This document shows positions 49,301-59,343 of a stretch of DNA of 64,000 nucleotides, in pieces. The notes below the pieces were generated by a model. The model had not been told where the DNA came from and did no database searches. It saw nothing but the letters and a program-made list of their open reading frames with translations. Each line of letters starts with the position of its first letter. The first letter of the stretch is position 1. The translations under genes were made by a program, and so were the position numbers. Origin of the DNA: Heterotrichella gracilis (lineage: Eukaryota; Sar; Xanthophyceae; Tribonematales; Xanthonemataceae). The stretch covers positions 37,308-101,307 of the forward strand of contig JAULBX010012763.1 in NCBI GenBank assembly GCA_032358255.1, read 5' to 3'.

Positions 49301-50089
49301 AGCAGTGTGTCATCCCCAAAGTACTCTATCTCAAACTCGCCAAAGCCCAGCAGCCGGTTTATGATGTTGGTCATGGGCTTGGACTTGGCCTTCTTGTCCA
49401 TTGCGCAGATGCCTATCTTGATTTTGGGGAGCGCTGTGCTGCCTCCTTCCATGGCCATGCCAGGTTCCTGGAACGCAGCAACGCTAAATTATGTGCTTGT
49501 CCCTACTGCACGAAAAGGATGAGTCATGCATGCATAAGCAACCGATACCGATGTGTGCACGCCACAAAGGATGCACTGCGGTAAGCCCAACATGGACTAG
49601 ATGTGCTTGCAACCGGTCCGCGAGCTTGTCCAACTGCGCCGTATTGAACATTGGGTAATGCATGCATATAGAGATATGTGCGAAGCCCACATGCCACAAC
49701 GAGCCAAACGCAAAACGTATTGCAACGGCGTCAATACCGACTGCAATTAATTTTTAGTGGCATATTTTGCGTATCCCCCGCGTGTGGCGAATGCATGCAC
49801 GGCACTGCTGGGCGAACCGCACCGAGAACGCCCTGGAAAGCGCCTTCAACTCTTGTTCCACCGCGGGGCTTATGCTCTTGCTGAACTGGAGGTTTTTCAG
49901 CACGTTTCTGTACCCCTCCTTTGTCGACTGTGCCCTCTGAGGGAGCGGTGGGGTCCCGAGGGAGGCCCCGCTCCTAGACGGAGACGAACCCGATGCGATG
50001 GGAGGAGGCTCCATGCTGTCCCCTGCTGGACTGTCTTGCTGTGCCCTATCATGGAACGCCGATGGTTTCAAGTTGCCCTTGGAAGTCAT
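37394..50089 (-). CDS. VIP1: VIP1/PPIP5K: diphosphoinositol pentakisphosphate kinase with histidine-phosphatase domain
   Basis: Exons: 50089-49823, 49467-49225, 48937-48839, 48519-48420, 47615-47453, 47366-47186, 46943-46809, 46404-46315, 45992-45844, 45451-45361, 44870-44673, 44395-44228, 43533-43328, 42918-42703, 42418-42172, 41334-41177, 40888-40747, 40463-40310, 39666-39505, 38978-38814, 38493-38376, 37937-37801, 37482-37394; phases agree; 1225 residues, or 1133 from ATG 49458 without the first exon. Kinase: [80 protein letters not shown]. Phosphatase: [59 protein letters not shown], all catalytic His/Arg present. The enzyme phosphorylates InsP6/InsP7 at position 1 to give InsP8 and can reverse it. 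Most introns hold exon-edge copies. Confidence 0.95.
39505..39905 (-). repeat. VIP1 exon 19 start present in three near-identical copies
   Basis: The 39595-39666 segment encoding [20 protein letters not shown] and onward is repeated at about 39710-39783 and 39826-39899 with only a few differences. TTTAGGGTTTACGGTTTTGG lies between the copies. All three keep a CAG acceptor on the minus strand. Confidence 0.95.
40123..40560 (-). repeat. Copies of both edges of VIP1 exon 18
   Basis: The 3' edge of exon 18 (40310-40370) is copied at about 40123-40190. Its 5' edge (40424-40463) is copied, diverged, at about 40511-40545. Confidence 0.82.
40959..40985. repeat. (GT)n microsatellite in VIP1 intron
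   Basis: A run of GT dinucleotides of more than 20 nt between VIP1 exons 16 and 17, next to an ATTATTATT-rich stretch. Confidence 0.9.
41310..41870 (-). repeat. Start of VIP1 exon 16 in four copies
   Basis: The acceptor-side segment encoding [14 protein letters not shown] (41300-41334) recurs at about 41503-41535, 41662-41702 and 41829-41869. A GT/GGTGG-rich spacer sits between each pair. All copies keep the CAG acceptor on the minus strand. Confidence 0.88.
43430..43715 (-). repeat. Copy of VIP1 exon 13 start
   Basis: The [22 protein letters not shown]-coding segment (about 43437-43520) is copied at about 43634-43712. The copy is in readable frame with small changes but is not followed by an obvious acceptor in the same register. 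Confidence 0.85.
44003..44280 (-). repeat. VIP1 exon 12 tail in three copies
   Basis: The [22 protein letters not shown] end of exon 12 (44228-44275) is echoed at about 44131-44185 and 44005-44052. Confidence 0.85.
44880..45260 (-). repeat. VIP1 exon 11 start and exon 10 end copies
   Basis: Decayed copies of the exon 11 start (FEKHKDAKG segment) lie at about 44905-44965 and 45025-45080. A copy of the exon 10 end (KMKMKVTQ) lies at about 45225-45262. CCCTAACC/GGGTTAGGG tracts run throughout. Confidence 0.8.
46683..46740 (-). repeat. Decayed copy of VIP1 catalytic exon 7 tail
   Basis: The minus strand reads [20 protein letters not shown], against [20 protein letters not shown] in the real exon (46809-46852). 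The linker contains AACCCAAACC/CCCTAAACC. Confidence 0.88.
47569..48003 (-). repeat. Two copies of VIP1 exon 5 start
   Basis: The exon start at 47569-47615 ([16 protein letters not shown]) is repeated at about 47756-47808 ([16 protein letters not shown]) and 47948-48003 ([16 protein letters not shown]). Each copy keeps an AG acceptor. These introns have few telomere units, so here duplication occurs without a clear TTTAGGG linker. Confidence 0.88.
48640..48860 (-). repeat. Copies of VIP1 exon 3 tail with CCTAAACCCTAAACCC tracts
   Basis: The exon 3 end (SVYRTLT donor side, 48839-48865) is echoed at about 48664-48730 and 48716-48795. The copies are joined by CCTAAACCCTAAACCCTAATC-type sequence. 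Confidence 0.85.
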
Positions 50090-51301
50090 ACTTTCCCTTT
50101 GCGTCCTACCAGCTACCCCTGGAGCGATATAGCTAGCTTCACCCTAGTCCCCTGGTGCTTTTCCACTGACCGACTCAGGGACAGGAGTCCGGAAAAGCAC
50201 AAGTGAAGGGAATATGCCGAACCCGAGTTATGTAACTCACGGAACTTGAGGACGCCAGTTGCGCTCCACTTTCAAAAGCCTCACGTTTTCTTCTCAGTTG
50301 CAGCGTACGATGCAGCTTATAGCGGCGTTGGTACAGCTGGACGAGCAGCATCTGCAAGAAAAGTTGCACATCTATCTCAGGCGCTTGCCTACAAGACGTG
50401 CCGGGGGCTTCAGGTACGCGTTCGGTCGCGCGACGTGGGATGCTTCTGTGGCCGCAGACTTTTGACGCGTCACACAGGCTTGTTAGCAACACACAAGCTG
50501 CCTCAACACGCGGCCTCAGCTCTTGTCGACGCATGCGCACGCCGTGTGTACACGTGTGGTGGCAATTAGGTTGAGTCGCGCAGTTGCGGTAGGGTCCCTT
50601 CGGGAGCCCCGTGCGGTGGGCCCCTTCGACACCCCTCCTTAGAAACGGAAACAAACCCCGCATCGAAGCTGGGTAGTGTGCGTTTGGTCGCACCGTGCTC
50701 GGGGAACCACCGTTCGCTGGTTTCGTCAAGGCCCCAGCCTTTGGTTCCGAGTCTATATGAGAAGATGTCTCAAGGGTCGGACTGCGGTACAACGTGACCA
50801 ATGGATGGTCATCAACGATAATTTCAGGAACCCTGCTGTGATCTTGCGTACTCGCGGTCGGAACGTTTGCTCTGTCAAGTGTCCTTCGAGGCAAGGGTGC
50901 ATGGCATCATGCCGTCGGGGTGCGGAGACTGTCATGTGGCGGTGGGAGCCTCTGTACCACTACTTGTACCACTAGCCTGCACACCTGGTATGCACCTTCA
51001 TACACGGCCTTTCACTCGTTGAGCAGCTTACTGTGTGATCCGCTGCGCTTCTGAGCGCACCACACCCATGGCGCCAGCTGGCTTCAAACCAAGGCCAAGG
51101 GTCCTTCCTAGGGAGTTCCACCTGCCTTCTCACACGAGGGCCACACCCTGCAGGTGAAGTCTACCACCTCCAACCCAGGATCACGGGAGCCGTCCATGAC
51201 CGTGCCAAGCTAGCTACAAGCGGCACAGCACTTCAAACACTGGACCTATAAGGGGCCCAGCATTTTCCTTCCTGCCCCACCACCTCAAAAAATTGGACCC
51301 C
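50090..51301. promoter_or_regulatory. Divergent region between VIP1 (-) and MYB-CC (+)
   Basis: About 1.2 kb separates the proposed start codons. A minus-strand open frame of 239 codons spans 50894-50175, but it starts with TTG, lacks recognisable motifs and is probably chance or an unrecognised 5' exon. A P1BS-type element lies at 50210-50217. Confidence 0.5.
50210..50217. promoter_or_regulatory. P1BS-like site GAATATGC
   Basis: It matches GNATATNC, the palindromic binding site of plant PHR1. It lies 121 nt upstream of the VIP1 start at 50089. One match in 1.2 kb is not far from chance (about 0.3 expected), so this is a candidate only. Confidence 0.3.
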
Positions 51302-54300
51302 ATGGCAGCCCAGCCCAACCAGAAGCCGCGCCTGCGCTGGACCCCCGACCTGCATGAGAGGTTCGTGGAGGCCATGGAGCAGCTGGGAGGCATACAGAAG
51401 GCCACGCCCAAGAGCATACTGGACGAGATGGAGGTCCAGGTAGGTGCACTCGCAGTGCCCGGAAACACCATTCCACACCGCGCAGCCAAACCCTAAAACC
51501 TAAACCCAATTTTACCACAAACTGTTCAGACATAATTTAGGTGTCATGACTGACCCAATTCAATCATTGCCTACACCCTATCCCACTATTACCACAAAAT
51601 TGTTCAGCTATGGTTTACATTTCGTGAGTCAACCAAACCAATCATCCCTTCCGCACAGGGCCTCACCCTACTCCACGTGAAGAGCCATCTCCAGAAGCTG
51701 CGAGCAGCCGCCGCCATCCGCCTGGGCCGCCGCGAGTCCAACCGCAGCCGCACCCACCCCTCGGGCGCCAGCCGCTCCTCATCCCACACCAGCGGCAGCC
51801 GCCTCCGGCGCCCACAGCGGCCACCCGCCACCCCCCACCACCTGCCACCTGCACCGCCACACGCCACGCCAGGTATGGTAGGGGAGGCGATGGATGGGCG
51901 GGTGTGCATGGATACCAGTTGCTGTGTGGTAGCTGGTACTGACATGCATTGCGCAACGGGATTGCCATGGGGCGTTAGGGCATGACGCGGTGCATACCTG
52001 AAAATGCTCCTTTTACTGAGTTAGTGCGCCTGTTTTAGCCTGCGCATGTATATACTCAAGTAGTGCTTTTTCCATTTGTGTTCCATACAGTATCATGCTG
52101 TACACAATATATACCGTACACATGAAAGCAGGTAGAGGAAGTGTTAGAAATTTTCATCGATGAAAAATTGATTAATTTCTGTCCCCCACCAGGTTTCAGC
52201 CTCAGCTCCCAGCCAGCACCTGCAGGGCTCATGCCGGTGCTAGGCGAAACCCCCAGCCTGCGCTCCGATGAGTCAGCAGCGGTTGCCTTCCATGTCACCA
52301 CCCCCCACGTGGTGGTGGACGGGCTGCAAGATGCGCTATGCGATGATAGCCTGCTGGACATGTACTACACCATGCAGGTGGGTGGGAAAGGGTTTAGGGT
52401 TTTAAACCTGAATATTAGGGTTAGGGTTTAGGGAGCAATTAGGTGATGACAGCCTGCTGGACATGTACTACATCATGCAGGTGGGGGGGAAAGGGTTTAG
52501 GGTTTAGGGTTTAGGGAGAATAAGGCTTGAGGATTTAGGGTTCAGGGAGAAAAGAGAAAATGATGACCAGCAGTGATTGAGGTAACACATAAAGCATACT
52601 ACGCACAGCATGTTGCAACATGCAATTAGCAATTAGCAATGGGAAGGATCACTCGAGCACCTCGGTGACACCCCGCACTCCTTCCACTGCAGGAGGATGG
52701 TAACCCACCCCACCGACAGGCGCCGCCTGAGCAGCCCGCCACCTCCGACCAATCCGACTGCTTCGATCTGGGGATGGGCCCCATCCCCCCCTGGGATGGA
52801 GAGGACGATCTGGAGGATATGCAAGTGGGCCAGGCGGGGGTCCAGGCGGGTGCCGGGGATCTGCAAACCGCGCTGGCTGGGGATGCGCTGTGCAGGCGGA
52901 GCATGCTTGAGGCGCTGCACATGCAGCTGGCCATGCAGAGGCAGCTGCAGGAGCAGCTGGAGGTGGGTGGTGGTGGTGGGTGGGTGGGCTGTGGCTGTGG
53001 AAGGGGATTTCGGGGGAGGGCGGTGCTTGTGGGGTGTTGCACTGGCTGGTGGTGTGGGGTTACGGTTTCCCTTGCGAGTTTGCTGTTGCTAGAGGTGGAG
53101 GTGAGGCGGCGGTGGAAAACCTAGAAGGCCCCAGGCCCAGCAGCAGCACCGTATCCCACGCCCTAATGTAGGGTTTCCCTCATATCCCAGACCCTAACTT
53201 AGTGTTTTCCCCCACCACAGGCCCAGCAGCAGCTCCAGAGACAGCTTGAGGCCAACACCCTAACCCAGACCCTAACTTGTGGGTTTCCCTCCACATTCCA
53301 GACCCTAACCTAGGGTTTTCTCTCCACAGGCCCAGCAGCAGCTCCAGAGCCAGCTTGAGGCCAATGCGCGCACCATTGCCGAGCTGCTGAGGGGGGACGG
53401 GGGGGTGGCGGGCAACCAGGTGCTCATCACAGGGGTGGGTGGCCACGGAGGGGACATCATGCTGGTCAACGCACACTCGCTCAACCAGGTGGGTACCCGT
53501 CGGTGGTGTGGAGGGTTCAGGGGCCTGTGGAGGGCCCAATGGCGTGCCCTGCACTGTAGGGGTGATGCCGTGCGCTGGGTTTGGGGTGTAGGGTTCAGGT
53601 CGAGTGCCGGCACTAGTCCTGTGCTCGTTGTATTGAACCAGGTGGGTAGCTTGCCCAAGTGCCATTATTTTCAGAAGCCTGTCTGGATTTTGTATGGCAT
53701 TTTCCACGTGAATTGCACATTTATAACCGCATGTGGTTAATTCAGCACACGCAACCATCCTGCACCACTGTCACACCCACCCACAATGCCCCGGCATCCG
53801 CAGGCCTTCATCTCCACCACCTCCACCACCACCGCTGGGGTGGGCGCCACCTCAGCACAGCCCCCCGCCTTCCACCCCCCACCCGTGCACATGGCTGCGG
53901 GTGGCAACCAGTGGGGAGTCAGCCACATGCCTGCGGAGGCCCTGGGGGCACAATCCGGGGATGGAAGAATGGCTGCTGGGGATGAGAAACTTGCTCCTGC
54001 ATCCCAGGGAGGTGCTGTGCGGCGCGGAGAAGGGGGCATGGGCCAAGGGGGGAGAGTGAGTCAGCAGCACGCGGGGGCATCACCGGCTTCTGGCATCCTG
54101 CAGGCCCTGGCGACAGGTGTGGTTGAGGGTTTAGAGTCTTAGGGTAGAGGGTTTTAGCATCCCGGAGGTCCTGGCAAGAGGTGTGGTTTAGGGTTTAGTG
54201 TTTAGGCGTCATGCCGGCCCTGGCAACATGCGAGGTGTGAGGCAGGGTGTGGGGCGCTGGTGGGGATTGGGGGTTGGTGGGGCTGGGATTGAGAGGGCAG

Positions 54301-54575
54301 GTTGGTTTGTGGGTGTACTTGCTTAAACACATTCACAGTACTCACCTTGCGAGCCTGTCTTGCGCTTAATCAAATCCAGTACTCTTGTGAGCCTGTATTG
54401 TAGTAATATATTGGTCATTGTACTTTATTTTATTGTGTACCATTTTCATTCATCTGCAGGCGCGCTCCTGTCTCCAGCCCCCCCTTCCATGCAGCTGCAC
54501 CAGGCCCCCAGGGGGAGCACCATGCGGGTGCAGGGGAGGGACCTCAAGCGCGCCGGTAGGAGCCGCAAGCGCTAG
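51302..54575 (+). CDS. GARP/MYB-CC transcription factor, PSR1/PHR1-like
   Basis: Exons: 51302-51439, 51659-51872, 52193-52377, 52693-52962, 53330-53488, 53804-54116, 54460-54575; phases agree, 464 residues. The ATG at 51302 is the first in-frame Met. Residues about 8-62 form the GARP/MYB DNA-binding domain (KPRLRWTPDLHERFVEA, ATPKSILDEMEVQGLTLLHVKSHLQKLR). Residues about 245-300 form the coiled coil with the MYB-CC signature (LHMQLAMQRQLQEQLE then AQQQLQSQLEANARTIAELL). Gln, Gly and Ala-rich regions and a basic tail (KRAGRSRKR) follow. Plant PHR1 and Chlamydomonas PSR1 share this pairing and regulate phosphate-starvation genes; InsP8-SPX binds the coiled coil. Other MYB-CC proteins have different roles, so the phosphate function is inferred from family and from VIP1 next door. 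Confidence 0.88.
52435..53262 (+). repeat. Exon-edge copies in MYB-CC introns
   Basis: The exon 3 end (SLLDMYYTMQ) is copied at about 52445-52482 next to TTTAGGG units (52497-52520). The exon 5 start (AQQQLQSQLEAN) is copied at 53221-53262 and partly at about 53133-53155. Each copy has an intact CAG acceptor. Confidence 0.9.
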
Positions 54576-56918
54576 GTGAAATAAACCCCATGCAGGGTCT
54601 GATGGGGGTGCCGATGACGAATTTTGGGTGGGAAGGTCTGTTTTGCGGTTTGGGAGCACAGATTATGTGCAATTTTTGTTGTGTGTGTGTGAGGTGAATT
54701 GTAACATTTGCATGTCTTTTTTGTTGCCCACTATCTTTATTCCAGCACTGGCTAGTCCTAGACGCCCCTAGTCAGTTCAACGTCCCCTTTTTGTACCATA
54801 CCTTTTTGTTGAGCAAACTGCACATTGATCACTTCCCTCATCAACAGTCTTTTTTTGTAGCGGTCTGTTTCAACAGACTTTGACCCTCTTGCAACTGCAT
54901 CCGGATGTACCCGTTTTTTGTGAATCAGCTCGGCATGCTGCACTGCACATTTGGTACTGGAAGTCCTTTATTGTGGCAAAAAATGCGATTCGGATCACCG
55001 CAGGCCATCAGGGTTGCAGTACATCTCCATCCAACTTTCATAGCGAAATGGTTGCCTCCCTCAACCTTTGTATTATGACGGGACGGGAACGCATGATCCG
55101 AGTTTTTGTTGCTGTGCAGCACAGCTGCAGCGTTGCTCCCTTGCCTTTTCTGGTAGCTACCTATGTCGATGGTCCAACTCACGATTCTGCTGATTCAGGA
55201 TCTGTCCGTCTACCTTGCATCAGTTTGTCTCCTTTTCCCCATGAGTGTGTACTCCCAGATTCTTGAATGCAAATGGGCAGTCTGAGAGAGTTAATGAGCA
55301 TTGTACGTTAATTGCTTTGTCACAGCATGTGGCTGTGTGCACCATTGCATGTTTCAGTGGCCTCTCATCGCAAGGTTGGTATGAAGTTTGGGAATGTCCC
55401 TTGCTAGCCAGTGCCCTGAATCTGCCAGCACGTTTCACTCTTTTTTGGTCAATCCTGGCATTCCTTTTCTCAGCGGTGCACTGCCACATTGCATGCAGGC
55501 GTCTGCAGCCTTTGTCTCAGCCCTAGAGCAGTCTTACTTATTACCAATGAATGCAGCTGTGACACAGTGGTGCTGCAGCCACTCTGGTGCTTGAGGGGCA
55601 CAGGGAGGAATTCAAGACGTGTGTAAACTCAATCCTTGAATTTGTCATGCGCATGATGATTCAAAGCGCGTTGAATCATCATCGGCAATGCAGCAATATC
55701 AGATATTGAGATTGTCGAACTGCTAAATGGCCCCATAACTGCGCCATGATTGTGACACTGGTTATTTCTTTCTGATTAATCATTCCAATTGCCAATTTAG
55801 ACTGCAACATCAATGGCATTTGCTGCATGCGGCATGCAATAGCATTTATATTAGAGGCAAAGCCCCGAGGTTTGTTCTATGAAGTCTTCATCAATTAATC
55901 AATCAATCAAGATCCAATTTGGCAATGCTTCAATATATTATATTATCATGACACACGGGCTGCCGCACTGTGCACGCGATTTGTGGTTGAACCTGACTCG
56001 ATCGACACAACCGTAATGGTTGATGCATCAGTCACTGTGATGAAGGGGACAATATCATATTACTGAATCCACAACTGGCAAACAGTGCACTGTGCACTGA
56101 ACAACAACGTACGTAGAACGTACATCGTATTACATCGTGTTACTAACCGTGCTTCATAAAAAACGTTTGTCAAGCACGAGTGCCTGTTTGAAAAAATGCC
56201 TGCCAATTGAATTGCGAACTTGCTGCCAGAAACTTTCCGAAATGATGTACCCGTATGAATAGCAAATATATTCGATCATGAACCAAGTCTTGCACATGAC
56301 CGACATTATGACAATGGCCTCATGCTGGAAGCATATGACTGATGAAGCCTTTGCAAATTGTTAAATGCCTTTGAAATTTGCCAAAAGACAGAATACGGGA
56401 AAGCCTTAGGCACAGTGCCACCTCACGGATGCTCGTGACCTAGGATGAATGTAAACAAGTTTTTATCGTGATTGGTCTTGTAGGACACTGTGGCAGCAAA
56501 AACCCTCAATACTGTACCAGGTCCTTCATCATCGATGTACACCGTAATTGAATTGATCCCGCCCCACCAGTTGTGCCATACCAGCTCTCCACAGGTACGA
56601 TGACCCATGGCATGGCATGCATGCTGCTTCAGCTGTGCCAATGTGCAACTCCTGAGCTTGAGATTTTGGTACGGCGCCTCTCTGAAAGTGACCCAGAAAA
56701 ATCAAACCTAGTGAAATCAAGCACCTCCATTTCACATCCTACCCCATCCAATGGGCCACTCACATGCCCCACACCCAGCCACCCTGAATCAAAGGCTTGG
56801 ATGACCAATCCGACCCCCCCATCCCCATCCCCATCCCCATCCCCATCCCCACCGCCACCACACGACTGCGCGCCCCACGTGGTATTGTACTAGCAACATT
56901 GCTCCCATACTCGCACTA
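54576..56918. other. Convergent region between MYB-CC and MogA genes
   Basis: No gene recognised. The sequence is AT-rich and free of telomere-like tracts over most of its length. TGTAA at 54700-54704 may end the MYB-CC transcript. A run of CCATCC/CCCATC units lies at about 56818-56852. Confidence 0.5.
54700..54704 (+). terminator. TGTAA poly(A) signal for MYB-CC gene
   Basis: TGTAA lies 125 nt after the stop at 54575, within the usual chlorophyte distance. Confidence 0.55.
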
Positions 56919-58862
56919 TCACGTGTCCCACAGACGGCCTCCCTGCATGACAGGTTTGGCCGATCGCTCATCCTTCTTAGGCCTAAAGGCTTTGACCACT
57001 TCCGGGTGCGTCTCGATGTAGGGCCCGCCGATGAGGTCGATGCAGTAGGGGATGGACTGGAATATCTGCGTAACCAGTGACACCGGTCAGGGCACGAGGA
57101 GCATGTCACAGGCCAGAGGCACTGGCGCACTGCACCAGGGGTTTACTAATATCTTACAGGACTGTTAGTAGATTAGCACACCCCTGGTGCAGCGAGCCAC
57201 TCGCCCGCACATGCCGTGGTCCAGAGGTACTGACTATCCCTGGCTGCACTACATGTGTGCTGCTGTGGAGGGTGAACACACTGCACATGGTACCAAACCC
57301 CAAGCCCTACATCTGTGCGCATGAGTGTATGCACTCAAGCTCCCACACACCTCATCTATCGTCTCCCTGATGGACTTTGGCTTCCCCGGCAGGTTGACTA
57401 TGAGGCTTCTCCCCCTGATGCCAGCTGTCTGCCGGGACAGCACCGCGGTGGGCACGTAGCGCAGGCTGATGGCGCGCATCCGCTCACCGTAGCCCGGGAT
57501 CATGCGCTGGCACACCTGGAAGCAGGGTTCAGGGTGTAGGATTAGACTGTAGGGTTTGTACTCGTATACTCAATGTACCAAATCAGTCTAGTAGTATACT
57601 CCTGCTGGAAGAAAGCGGGGTGTGTGGAGGGAGGGGGCATGCGGGTGGGTGAAGTGGGGGGTTATGTGGTTGGGAGAAAATGCGTGGAGTCAGATCCTTT
57701 GTGCAGCGATTTAGGGACTGTGAGCTTGCATGCCAAGCACATATCCATCACAGAGGGTGCTCGGTATGAACAGGAAACAACGAGGACATCTGCTCGCCAT
57801 GGTGGTATCCCTGTGCCGCATCCTGGCCAAGAGTGGGCATACCTACCACCCAGTGACACTCCAACCTGCGCCGATCACATGCCCATGCCACGCGTCATTG
57901 TGGTACATGCTTGCTGCATGCTTGAATATACTCATGCAAGTGGGGGCACCTGCTGGGTCGGCGCAGCCTATACCCTACCACAGGGTGTAGGGTTTCTGTC
58001 ACGGGTTTGCCGCCTGCACCCGCCGTACCGCTTCTGTAGCTTCCGGCGTTATGTCCCTGGGTGCTGGTCCCGTGCCCCCTGTGGTCACCACCAAGCAACA
58101 ACCCTCCTTGTCGCACTGCAATACACACATGAGTCTGACCCTGGCATAGCGAGTCTCACTGTGGCAAAGCAACTCGGGGTGAAACCCTGGTAGGGTTGTG
58201 ACGTGTCTACGCCTGAGGAATGCGGACGTTAAGACCAGGTAGACAGTTCGTTATGTGCTGTGATGCAGACTGGGGATATTGGTTTGTAGAAGGGAAGTGG
58301 GTGGGATAACTTGAGGCTGCTGGGCAAGTTTGTGGAACCCTCATCAATGCCTAGGTACGGCAGTGAGGCACGCGGTGTGCAAGCACAACGCACCAAATCG
58401 ATGAGTGCCTGCTGTATCATGGGCTGCTCGTCGGGAACCAGTTTGTGGACCGCCTGCCACCTGCAACGCCACCCAAGACCACCCATCAGGACGAGCTCAC
58501 CCACGAGGAGAGTGCACCTTGCTACCTTTGCGGGCCAAACAAGCTCTGCATTGCTGCCAGCAGGGTTATAAAATGAGCAGACATACATTGAAAAGGATAT
58601 GGGCGAGTGCCTGGGTGTACTTCTGCACGGGAAACACCACTGGGTTGTGTATAGGTCAGTGGCATGCATGCTGACGAGGTGTGTGCATGCACTTGTGCCA
58701 GATGTCGACGTACGGGGACTTGATGGCTTGCGCGTAGAACTGGAGTATGGCAGGGCCACTTTCGTCCTCGTAAATACCGGCCGTTGCTCTGTCGCTGACT
58801 GTGAGCACCCCAAGCTTGGCGAAATCGCCCACCGAGTCGGCACTGCCTCCTTGCCTGCCCAT
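56919..58862 (-). CDS. mogA: Molybdopterin adenylyltransferase, E. coli MogA type
   Basis: Five exons: 58862-58710, 58453-58394, 58115-58029, 57515-57351, 57065-56919; all joins keep frame, 203 residues (E. coli MogA has 195). The enzyme adenylates molybdopterin in molybdenum cofactor synthesis before Mo insertion. Visible motifs: KLGVLTVSDRATAGIYEDE, LVPDEQPMIQQALIDL, VVTTGGTGPAPRDITPEATEAV, MIPGYGERMRAISLRYVPTAVLSRQ, IVNLPGKPKSIRETID and a C-terminal PYCIDLIGGPYIETHPEVVKAFRPK like the bacterial protein. Plant Cnx1-G differs in these segments (for example LTLGGTGF and MPGNPNAV), so this is a separate bacterial-type MogA. No targeting peptide is visible. Partner enzymes (MoeA/Cnx1-E) are not in the window. 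Divergent from the RRM gene. The donor of exon 1 (GTCGAC) is unusual. Confidence 0.88.
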
Positions 58863-59343
58863 GGCTGCAGGCCTTGCTGCGGTCGGCGAGGATATTGCGC
58901 CGAAGTTAGAGACACCAGCAGGTACTCGGCGGGAAGCGTTTCAAGAATGGCTAGTGTTGCCACACCGGTAACCCTGGGCGCTGTTTGAATAGGGTAGGGT
59001 GCCCTACACAATACATGTGCATGCACACCGTCCAGCAGTGATGCCTCGGCGTGTTTGAAACGCCCTCGATACACGAGCTATTTGTAAGTGTATTGGGCTT
59101 GCAGCGAATAGTGCACTCTTTGTTTAAACAGGCAAGAAAGAGAACATGCATCAGCACTCCACTGCCAGCAGGGGGCCAATGACCCCTCCTTTGAAAGAAG
59201 GAGAGCGCTCTGCAAACCTAATCGTCCAGCAAGGGGCTGCATTGCCCGATAGTCAAGGAACACTCTCAGCTTTACACAGTTGTGCCGCTTTTTAACAGCG
59301 CCCCTGCCTTGTTCCGGCTCCCCACCCCTTCACCATCTGAGGG
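58863..59343. promoter_or_regulatory. Divergent region between MogA (-) and RRM gene (+)
   Basis: About 480 bp separates the two start codons. No specific element is recognised. It would hold both 5' UTRs and promoters if no further 5' exons exist. Confidence 0.45.

Noticed and set aside
50175-50894. 239-codon minus-strand open frame upstream of VIP1
   Set aside because: It begins with TTG, has no recognisable domain, a composition rich in Arg, Ser and His as expected for chance GC-rich frames, and could not be joined to VIP1 in phase.
58229-59074. 281-codon minus-strand open frame overlapping MogA
   Set aside because: Same strand but another frame over the MogA exons 1-2 and their intron; the MogA frame has clear motifs and consistent splicing, so this is a shadow.
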